A program made the position numbers and the translations under genes. Positions 11,938 through 17,537 of a stretch of 17,537 nt of DNA are shown one piece after another. Position 1 is the stretch's first letter; each line of letters starts with the position of its first letter. The stretch is from Ferruginibacter sp. (GTDB lineage Bacteria > Bacteroidota > Bacteroidia > Chitinophagales > Chitinophagaceae): NCBI GenBank assembly GCA_025362765.1, contig JANYFI010000815.1:1-17537 (forward strand), written 5' to 3'. Under the pieces are notes generated by a model. That model was not told where the DNA came from, ran no database searches, and saw only the letters and a list, made by a program, of their open reading frames with translations.

Positions 11938-14400
11938 TTACTTTGCCAGTAATGTAAAGGTCTGGCCAGCCTGTGTTGGCAAATCATACTCAAACGTTTC
12001 CCCTAAAGTTGGCTTAGTAATGATGGCTTTTTCAGCAATCACCGGATCAGGTATTTTTTCTGTTTGATAAAAAGGATTTGGGTTTTCACCAATGGCTTTC
12101 TTTAATACCACTCCATTCATGGTCATTGTGTTTGGCAGGCGCAAACGAAGATTACCGCCCAGCGTTGATTTGATGAAGGCTTTTATTAATTTGCCATCTT
12201 TCCATTTCATGTCAATCATTTCAAATCCGCCTCTTGCCCGCAAGCCACCAACACTTCCACCTGCCAACCAAACATCAGGTAATGCAGGCAAAAGACTTAA
12301 CACACCGTCATCGCTCTGCATCAGCATTTCTGTAATTCCCGAAGTGCATCCAAAGTTTCCATCAATTTGAAAAGGTGGATGCGCATCAAACAAATTATTG
12401 TACGTGCCACCGCCACCTTCATTGGTACCTACGGGTGTAAGCTGGCTTTGTATCAGTTTATACGCATGATTTCCATCCAGCATTTTGGCCCACCAGTTTA
12501 CTTTCCATCCCATGCTCCACCCGGTGGATACGTCGCCACGTTGCAGTAAAGTATTTTTTGCGGCACTATACAAAGCAGGCGTGCGGTAAGGTGAAATTTG
12601 GTTAGAAGGAAACAACCCGTATAAATGTGAGATATGGCGATGGTGATCATTCGGATCATCAATATCATCTAACCATTCCTGCAACTGACCGTATTGGCCT
12701 ATGTGCATGGGAGATAAACGACTTCTTTTTTGCGCAAGGGTATCCATTAAAGCCTTGTCTTTATTTAAAATACCAGCGGCTTTAATGGTGTTACTAAAAA
12801 CATCAAAAATGAGTTGGTTTGTCATGGTAACGCCGGCATCCAGTGAGGAACCCTGGTGAGCAGCAGGCGCATTTTCCGGAGACATATCGGGGCAAATTAC
12901 CAGCCAATGATATTTGGGATGCTCGATCAAAAAATCCGAATAAAACAGAGCGGCTTCTTTCATCACAGGATAAATAGAAGCTAAGAATTTTTTATCACCG
13001 GTATATTGATAATGATCCCATAAATGCATAATACCCCAACCTCCGCCATTCATCCAGGCACCCCAAAATGCGCCATCAACAGCGCCTGTAGCCCGCCATA
13101 TATCTGTATTGTGGTGTGCCATCCACCCTCTTGTTCCATACATGTCACGGGCTGTTTGTTTTCCTGTAACAGCCATCTCTTTCACCATCTGTAAAAAAGG
13201 TGCATGCAGTTCTGACAAATTTGTTTTTTCAGCAGGCCAGTAATTCATTTCCGCATTGATGTTGATGGTGTATTTGCTATCCCATGGCGGATACACTTTA
13301 TTGTTCCAAATGCCCTGCAGGTTGGCAGGCTGGCCGCCGGGTTGCGAAGAGGAGATTAAAAGATAGCGGCCATATTGATAATAGAGTGTTACCAACTGTG
13401 GATCGTTGGCGGTATTGAAATTTTTTAACCGTTCATTTGTTGGAAGCGTAGCAGCATCGGTGCTGCCTATATTCAGCTTCACCCGGTTAAAATATTTTTG
13501 ATAGGCCGCAATATGTTGTTGTAAAATTTCAGCAAATGATTTGGTAACTGCTTTTGCAAGATATGCTTTTGCTGTTGCAGCTTCATCACCGGCGAGGCTG
13601 TTGTAGTTTTTAAAATTAGTTGCGATAGAAATATATATGGTTACTGCATCAGCATTTTTTACAATCACTGACGTATCAGTTGAATTGATACTTCCTCCTT
13701 TTGTTTTAAACTGTACCAGGCCTTTATATTTTATCATGCCTTTTACTCCCTCATGATCTACGCCGGTACCTGAAAAAGTTAACAGCGATTGGCTGGCAGT
13801 TTTAATAATGGCATTGGGCAGCGGCGTTGAATAAAAAGAAGTGAATGAAATACTGTGTGGTTTATCCGCCGTTAATTCTATGGCGATTATACGGTCAGCA
13901 AAAGACGCCACTGCTTTCCTTGTATAAGTAATGCCGCCAACTTTGTAGCTGGTGGTGGCAATGGCCTTTTCAATATTCAGCTCCCTGGTATAATTGGTAT
14001 AATTTTCATGACCATCAAAAATCAGGTGCAATTCACCGGCAGGTAAATACATTTGCCCCTGAGATTTTTTACTGATGATAACCCGGTTGGCCAATTGTTC
14101 TGCTTCCTTCTGCTTACCATCAAATATCAATTGCCGCATTTGGGTTAGTGAATCTAACGCCAACGGATTGTCGTTGCGGTTAGGGCTTCCACTCCACAGC
14201 GTATTTTCGTTCAGCTGAATTGTTTCAGTACCCACATTTCCATAAATCATTGCGCCCAGCCGGCCATTGCCGATGGGTAAAGCGTTTTCCCAAGTTTTAC
14301 CGGAAGGGGTGTTATACCACAATTTCAAATTGCTTTTTTGCTGGGCATAACAAAAACTATTTACACAGAGCATTAAAAGAAGGAAGCTGCTTTTTATCAT
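11938..14400 (-). CDS. GH95 glycosidase, probable alpha-L-galactosidase
   Basis: This secreted 820-residue inverting glycosidase belongs to the alpha-L-fucosidase/alpha-L-galactosidase family. Residues 1-19 form the signal peptide (SFCYA before Gln20). An N-terminal beta-sandwich domain (about 24-280) opens with [20 protein letters not shown]. The (alpha/alpha)6 barrel (about 300-700) carries Asn380 and Asn382 in NINAEMNYW, Glu509 in MSPENAP (likely general acid by spacing) and Asp680 in PFQIDGNFG (end of the catalytic relay). These correspond to Asn421, Asn423, Glu566 and Asp766 of Bifidobacterium AfcA. The residue two before the first Asn is Thr378, where fucosidases carry the His that reads fucose. 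As I recall, Thr occurs there in the Bacteroides ovatus xylan-locus alpha-L-galactosidase. Given the xylan-related neighbours, terminal L-galactose on glucuronoarabinoxylan is the best substrate guess. It is the first gene of the cluster, divergent from the regulator. Confidence 0.9.
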   Translation of the reverse strand: MIKSSFLLLMLCVNSFCYAQQKSNLKLWYNTPSGKTWENALPIGNGRLGAMIYGNVGTETIQLNENTLWSGSPNRNDNPLALDSLTQMRQLIFDGKQKEAEQLANRVIISKKSQGQMYLPAGELHLIFDGHENYTNYTRELNIEKAIATTSYKVGGITYTRKAVASFADRIIAIELTADKPHSISFTSFYSTPLPNAIIKTASQSLLTFSGTGVDHEGVKGMIKYKGLVQFKTKGGSINSTDTSVIVKNADAVTIYISIATNFKNYNSLAGDEAATAKAYLAKAVTKSFAEILQQHIAAYQKYFNRVKLNIGSTDAATLPTNERLKNFNTANDPQLVTLYYQYGRYLLISSSQPGGQPANLQGIWNNKVYPPWDSKYTININAEMNYWPAEKTNLSELHAPFLQMVKEMAVTGKQTARDMYGTRGWMAHHNTDIWRATGAVDGAFWGAWMNGGGWGIMHLWDHYQYTGDKKFLASIYPVMKEAALFYSDFLIEHPKYHWLVICPDMSPENAPAAHQGSSLDAGVTMTNQLIFDVFSNTIKAAGILNKDKALMDTLAQKRSRLSPMHIGQYGQLQEWLDDIDDPNDHHRHISHLYGLFPSNQISPYRTPALYSAAKNTLLQRGDVSTGWSMGWKVNWWAKMLDGNHAYKLIQSQLTPVGTNEGGGGTYNNLFDAHPPFQIDGNFGCTSGITEMLMQSDDGVLSLLPALPDVWLAGGSVGGLRARGGFEMIDMKWKDGKLIKAFIKSTLGGNLRLRLPNTMTMNGVVLKKAIGENPNPFYQTEKIPDPVIAEKAIITKPTLGETFEYDLPTQAGQTFTLLAK

Positions 14401-14537
14401 ATGCTAATTGAAAAAACTGTTATTAAAAGTATTTCTGACATTTATTTTAAAACTCAATATTTTTAAATCCTTTTTTACAGGATGCCTAAGTCTGCAAATT
14501 ATAAATTTACTCTTGCTGTTTAAGAAACACACACAAC

Positions 14538-14567
14538 TAAAAATATGAAAATCATGTGCCTGGGCAA
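14538..14567 (-). promoter_or_regulatory. Candidate promoter for the enzyme cluster
   Basis: On the minus strand a TTG (plus 14565-14567) is followed after 19 bases by TATTTTTA (plus 14538-14545). This matches the Bacteroidota -33 TTG/-7 TAnnTTTG arrangement except for a final A in place of G. Transcription would begin roughly 130 bases before the GH95 ATG. The match is imperfect and such motifs are frequent in AT-rich DNA. Confidence 0.33.
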
Positions 14568-14774
14568 TTGTTCTTCATGAATGAGTGCTTCAATTAATAG
14601 TAAACCTGAGCGCAATGTCATTATTTAGAAATTACCATAGAATTGATTAGCATTCAGCAGCTGTTAAAAGAGTTGTTATTTTGTGCAATCGTCTATTCAA
14701 TTATAATGGCAATAGTTTACTACTGATTTTCTGACTTATAGTAATTTGGACTACAAGATATTTTAAATTTTTAA

Positions 14775-14810
14775 TTTGCTGGAATTTATTTTTTCCACAC
14801 GATATTTTTG
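14775..14810 (+). promoter_or_regulatory. Candidate promoter for the NrtR/AraR-like regulator
   Basis: A full -7 consensus TATTTTTG (14803-14810) is preceded by TTTG (14775-14778). The 24-base spacing is slightly longer than the usual 19-21. The start of transcription would fall near 14816, about 100 bases before the TTG start codon. The palindrome at 14826-14839 would then sit just downstream of it, a typical place for a repressor site. Confidence 0.4.
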
Positions 14811-14825
14811 AAAAGTGAACCATGA

Positions 14826-14839
14826 ATTATTTAAATAAT
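14826..14839. promoter_or_regulatory. 14-bp perfect palindrome, possible operator
   Basis: ATTATTTAAATAAT equals its own reverse complement. It lies about 10 bases after the predicted transcription start of the regulator gene, where a bound dimer would block transcription and give autoregulation. No other full copy was found. In AT-rich DNA the expectation by chance over all spacers is perhaps one in five, so it is suggestive only. Confidence 0.3.
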
Positions 14840-14913
14840 CCTGGCATGCGGTAGAATAGCTGTTACACAGAAATCTTCTTCCCAAACAGGAACAGGTCTA
14901 TAAAAATTGTATT

Positions 14914-15636
14914 TTGCAAAAACATTGTGTAAAATTAAAACCTGAACTGTTGAAAGTGTCCGATGAAATAATTGATGCCCTATCTATTGACTGCGTAGTT
15001 TTTGGATTTAAAAATTCATCGCTTTCGGTATTATTGGTAAAGCATGGGGAGGGTATCACTAAAGGTCACTGGGCCTTGCCTGGCGGGTGGATAAAATACA
15101 ACGAAAGCCTTGATAAAGCAGCCTACAGAATATTAACGGCACAAACTGCGCTTCAAAACATTTATTTGGAACAATTTCATGTTTTTGGAGAAGTGAAGCG
15201 CTTTCCCGTAAAAAGGGTAATTACGGTTTGCTATTATGCGTTGGTAAACATTGAAAATTTTGAATTACATGCCGGTCCAACCGTATCAGAGGTGGTTTGG
15301 TTTAATGTAAATAAAGTGCCCAAAATGAGTTACGATCACAATACTATCTTTACGAAATGCTTTGCTCATTTGCAACATAAAGTGCAACATGAACCAATAG
15401 GGTTTAACCTGCTTCCCAAAAAATTCACGCTGTTGCAATTGCAGGAATTGTATGAAGCCATCCTGGAAAAAAAACTGGATAAACCAAATTTTCGGAGAAA
15501 GTTAATTAAAATGAATCTGCTGGTTTCGTTAACTGAAAAACAAAAAGATGTGTCGCACAGAGCAGCTAAATTATTCAGGTTTGATAAAAAAGTATATGAC
15601 GGTTTAATTGAAAAGGGTTTTTCATTTGAGATATAA
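14914..15636 (+). CDS. NrtR/AraR-like transcriptional regulator (degenerate Nudix + winged helix)
   Basis: This 240-residue cytoplasmic regulator is predicted to bind a pentose-related ligand through a Nudix-like domain and DNA through a C-terminal winged helix. The Nudix domain covers about 20-150. Its box keeps Gly58, Glu64 and Arg72, but the metal-binding REUxEE core reads RILTAQ and the later Gly is Ala79, so hydrolase activity should be lost. The C-terminal part (about 158-240) has the family pattern LLPKKFTLLQLQELYEAI followed by DKPNFRRKL. In Bacteroides, a regulator of this family (AraR) responds to L-arabinose; with arabinofuranosidase genes divergent from it, an arabinose or xylose effector is a sensible guess. 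No ATG lies between the upstream in-frame stop (14857) and the domain. The start is therefore TTG at 14914, or possibly TTG 14950 or GTG 14956. Repressor or activator mode cannot be told. Confidence 0.85.
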   Translation: MQKHCVKLKPELLKVSDEIIDALSIDCVVFGFKNSSLSVLLVKHGEGITKGHWALPGGWIKYNESLDKAAYRILTAQTALQNIYLEQFHVFGEVKRFPVKRVITVCYYALVNIENFELHAGPTVSEVVWFNVNKVPKMSYDHNTIFTKCFAHLQHKVQHEPIGFNLLPKKFTLLQLQELYEAILEKKLDKPNFRRKLIKMNLLVSLTEKQKDVSHRAAKLFRFDKKVYDGLIEKGFSFEI

Positions 15637-15707
15637 CCGGGGCCGTATTGCTGATGAGGTTAGTGTAGCAATTTCCAGCATAAAAAGCCAGGTTATTTAA
15701 TATCGCA

Positions 15708-16034
15708 TTACACCTTACTTCCTATCCAGAACCTGCTAACTTTTTTTACAATAAAAGGCGGAATAATCACACTATTTCCTTTAAATGAATTTAGCAGAAT
15801 CCCTTTCATCAGGTATTGTAAAGATTCAATGCCATAAATTACCGTCTCCTCCCACAATTTATCATCGCTCGGAAAACGGTACATTTCAAGTATATTAAAT
15901 TCATCTTCGTTTAAGAAATGTTTCCGCTGGGCACAAAATAATTTGTCATTTACAAAACAGAAATCATAATAAAACCCACGGCTTTGTAAGTCAACAATGG
16001 TGTTAATGATTGCTACATTATTTTCCTGGCGCAT
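15708..16034 (-). CDS. Small conserved Bacteroidota protein of unknown function
   Basis: The product is about 108 residues when started at the internal ATG at 16034 (MRQENNVAIINTIVDL). The open frame continues to 16091, but the extra 19 residues are hydrophobic, unlike the family, and probably not translated. The text YDFCFVNDKL, FNILEMYRFPSDD, VIYGIESLQYLMKGILLNSF matches my memory of a roughly 100-residue family. Databases often label that family 'phosphoribosylpyrophosphate synthetase', although it lacks the PRPP-binding loop and is far too short for that enzyme. No signal peptide or membrane segment is present, so it should be cytoplasmic. It converges on the regulator gene, with 71 bp between the stops, and does not look functionally tied to the xylan genes. 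Confidence 0.65.
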   Translation of the reverse strand: MRQENNVAIINTIVDLQSRGFYYDFCFVNDKLFCAQRKHFLNEDEFNILEMYRFPSDDKLWEETVIYGIESLQYLMKGILLNSFKGNSVIIPPFIVKKVSRFWIGSKV

Positions 16035-16091
16035 ATTTAATGTTTTAGCGTAAATAAATTTTATAAAGTGCCACTGTAAATACAACAGCAA

Positions 16092-16573
16092 GGTTTAATT
16101 CTCAAAAACCAAGAATGAAAATACCTGGATTTATTCTTTTGCTTAACAGCGTATTGATTTTATTATCTTAAGAACTTACTGTAAAATTGTGCTTTAATAA
16201 TCCTGTCAACAATAGCTACATCACGGATTTTATTGTACTTATTATCTGCGCTACATCTACGGGGCCAATTTAATACGCCATGCACTGCGGTTAACCATCT
16301 TCAACATACTATTTGTACAAAATTTGTTTTTAAAGAAGGCACGTGAATCAAACACTTGCCGAGCACGCCCTTCACTGATTCCGCCAACAAAATCCACTGT
16401 ATAGCAATTGCTTCAGCCTCCAGTCAATTCTATTTTTGTTTCATTAAAGCATTATTTACTTCACCTATGCCATTGACATAAATTTTTCGTCCCTGGATAT
16501 CAGCCAGCACCGTACAATGATGAAAAACTGACTGCAGTAAAAGCGATGTTTGTGTAACTTATTCAACAATAAA
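16092..16573. other. Intergenic stretch with possible gene remnants
   Basis: This stretch of about 480 bp lies between two divergently oriented genes and has patches richer in GC (for example 16350-16420) than the other spacers. No intact gene is present. On the minus strand, three successive open segments with protein-like composition overlap or adjoin in two frames; they are described in the next entry. No clear promoter for the downstream LpxR-like gene was found. Confidence 0.5.
16163..16558 (-). pseudogene. Possible relic of a decayed minus-strand gene
   Basis: Reading the minus strand, 16558-16430 is open and contains HHCTVLADIQGRKIYVNGIG before a TAG. From 16412-16257 another frame reads YTVDFVGGISEGRARQVFD and SRAFFKNKF. 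From 16300-16163 the first frame resumes with NKYNKIRDVAIVDRIIKAQF. Codon texture is more protein-like than in other spacers, and two frame switches would join the segments. There is no start codon and I do not recognise the family. Open stretches of about 45 codons also arise by chance, so this is a weak call. Confidence 0.25.
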
Positions 16574-17537
16574 ATGACAAGTATGAAATATAATTTAACT
16601 AACCGCATTTTTTCGTTACTGATGACATTAGTATTTGTACTTCCATATCATGCTGCATTTGCTCAAAAGAAAAATGAACTGCAGGTGCTTAAAATTTCAG
16701 AAGACGATGACTACCTGAATTTCAGGGGTGAAGGCACAGACCGAAATTATACACAAGGCATAAAAATAGAACTGTACTACACAAAACATACTGCTCCGAA
16801 ATTCCCAGGCACCCTGCTGATGAAAATAACTAACAGCGCAAATAATTTGTACGGCTGGGGACTCACGCAGAATATATATACCCCCAATCAAATTAAAGAA
16901 ACTGCCATTCAATACGGCGACAGGCCATACGCCGGTACCTTGTATGCATCGCATATCCTGATTTCTTCAGACAAGGAAAAAAAGCAACAACTAACTACCA
17001 ACGTCAGCCTGGGCGTAATCGGGAAACCTTCGCTTGCCGGGCAGGCGCAAACATGGGTACATGGCATAATTAATTATCAAAAGCCACAAGGGTGGAACAA
17101 CCAGATAAAAACTGATGTCATTCTTAACTATTATATCCTGTATGAGCATTTATTATTTAACCCAACGCCGAATTTAGAAATCATCGGCGGCATCCATTCC
17201 AACATTGGCACTTTATATAACAACGCAGCATTTGGCGTTCAATTCAGGGGAGGGCTATTCAATAATTATTTCTCCAATTATGGGCGTCCGGCTTTTTATT
17301 CGGGAGTGCCTAATGGTTCAATAAGAAAATTTCAATTTTACTTTTACATGAAAACTATTGGAACGGCCGTAATGGATGACGCCACTTTGCAGGGCGGCTT
17401 TTTTACACATAATTCTTCGCCCTACGCTATATCAAAAGACAGCATCAACCGGTTCACTATGCAATATGAATATGGTATTGTAATTGGAAAGAATCGTTGG
17501 GGAATAAGCGTTTCAGAAAAACTTCGTACGGCAGAAT
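16574..17537 (+). CDS. LpxR-like outer-membrane protein (DUF2219), 3' truncated by the window
   Basis: The frame is open from the ATG at 16574 to the window end (321 codons, no stop), so the C-terminus is missing. An in-frame ATG at 16583 is an alternative start. Residues 1-30 form a signal peptide (YHAAFA before Gln31). The mature part shows the family signatures: an acidic DDDYLNF segment followed by TDRNYTQGIKIEL (55-67), GDRPYAG (115-121), and later amphipathic strands such as GVQFRGGLFNN. Characterised LpxR is an outer-membrane beta-barrel that removes the 3'-acyloxyacyl group of lipid A. Whether this Bacteroidota homologue is a lipid A deacylase is inference, because the family is broad. 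No functional link with the xylan genes is evident. Confidence 0.82.
   Translation, partial: MTSMKYNLTNRIFSLLMTLVFVLPYHAAFAQKKNELQVLKISEDDDYLNFRGEGTDRNYTQGIKIELYYTKHTAPKFPGTLLMKITNSANNLYGWGLTQNIYTPNQIKETAIQYGDRPYAGTLYASHILISSDKEKKQQLTTNVSLGVIGKPSLAGQAQTWVHGIINYQKPQGWNNQIKTDVILNYYILYEHLLFNPTPNLEIIGGIHSNIGTLYNNAAFGVQFRGGLFNNYFSNYGRPAFYSGVPNGSIRKFQFYFYMKTIGTAVMDDATLQGGFFTHNSSPYAISKDSINRFTMQYEYGIVIGKNRWGISVSEKLRTAE

Larger units (their letters stand above)
14401..14913. other. Divergent regulatory region between enzyme cluster and regulator
   Basis: This 513-bp AT-rich region separates the first enzyme gene from the plus-strand regulator gene and contains no convincing coding sequence. Candidate promoters face both ways and a 14-bp palindrome lies near the regulator; these are listed separately. 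It also contains an imperfect palindrome AAATT-ATA-AATTT (14496-14508) and a short inverted repeat ATCCT/AGGAT (14467-14483). The long leaders on both sides leave room for operators. Confidence 0.6.

Noticed and set aside
14822..14854. Micro-ORF of 10 codons in the regulator leader
   Set aside because: It spans the palindrome and has no supporting start context. It is too short to distinguish from chance.
14801..14913. An ATG start upstream of the regulator's TTG
   Set aside because: Between the in-frame stop at 14857 and 14914 there is no in-frame ATG, so a non-ATG start is needed unless a sequence error is present.
15647..15672. ATTGCT/AGCAAT inverted repeat after the regulator gene as terminator
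   Set aside because: The stem has only 6 mostly weak pairs, the loop is 14 bases and no T tract follows.
16035..16091. N-terminal extension of the small conserved gene to 16091
   Set aside because: The extra 19 residues are hydrophobic and unlike the family, whose members begin close to the internal Met at 16034.
16697..16954. Minus-strand open frame of 85 codons
   Set aside because: It lies entirely opposite the LpxR-like coding region, which has clear family motifs.

Overview
The window looks like part of a Bacteroidota chromosome, most likely from the Chitinophagaceae or a related group. Four things point there. Non-coding DNA is AT-rich and the translation starts lack Shine-Dalgarno sequences. 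Nine of ten predicted signal peptides end just before a Gln. The enzyme families (GH127/146, GH51, GH8, GH95, CE1, CE6) are those of Bacteroidota hemicellulose loci. The regulator is a Nudix-like NrtR/AraR-type protein. The genus call is inference only.

Positions 151-14400 hold nine minus-strand genes, all for secreted proteins, separated by 4-180 bp and probably transcribed from 14400 towards 151. In transcription order they are: GH95 (probable alpha-L-galactosidase), CE1 esterase with an N-terminal CBM48-like domain, a small secreted beta-rich protein of unknown function, a second CBM48-like/CE1 esterase, GH8 reducing-end xylose-releasing exo-oligoxylanase, a tandem CE1-CBM48-CE1 esterase, GH51 alpha-L-arabinofuranosidase, CE6-type acetylxylan esterase, and GH127/GH146 beta-L-arabinofuranosidase. 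A weak terminator-like hairpin follows the last gene.

Together these enzymes would strip a heavily decorated glucuronoarabinoxylan. GH95 would remove terminal L-galactose, the CE1 modules feruloyl or acetyl esters, CE6 acetyl groups, GH51 alpha-L-arabinose and GH127/146 beta-L-arabinofuranose. GH8 would then trim the bared xylo-oligosaccharides from the reducing end. No lipobox, T9SS C-terminal domain, SusC/SusD pair or endo-xylanase is visible. The cluster therefore looks like a periplasmic oligosaccharide-finishing module that depends on uptake genes elsewhere.

A 513-bp divergent intergenic region (14401-14913) carries candidate promoters in both directions and a 14-bp perfect palindrome. 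It separates the enzyme cluster from a plus-strand NrtR/AraR-like regulator (14914-15636), the obvious candidate for pentose-responsive control. Beyond it lie a convergent small gene of the family often mislabelled 'phosphoribosylpyrophosphate synthetase', a roughly 480-bp stretch with possible remnants of a decayed minus-strand gene, and the 5' part of an LpxR-like (DUF2219) outer-membrane protein gene that runs off the window end.

No tRNA, rRNA, CRISPR array or insertion sequence was seen. The best candidates for something not standard are the Asp-to-Glu exchange in the catalytic triads of three of the four CE1 modules, the fused double esterase, and the small secreted protein lying between two esterase genes.
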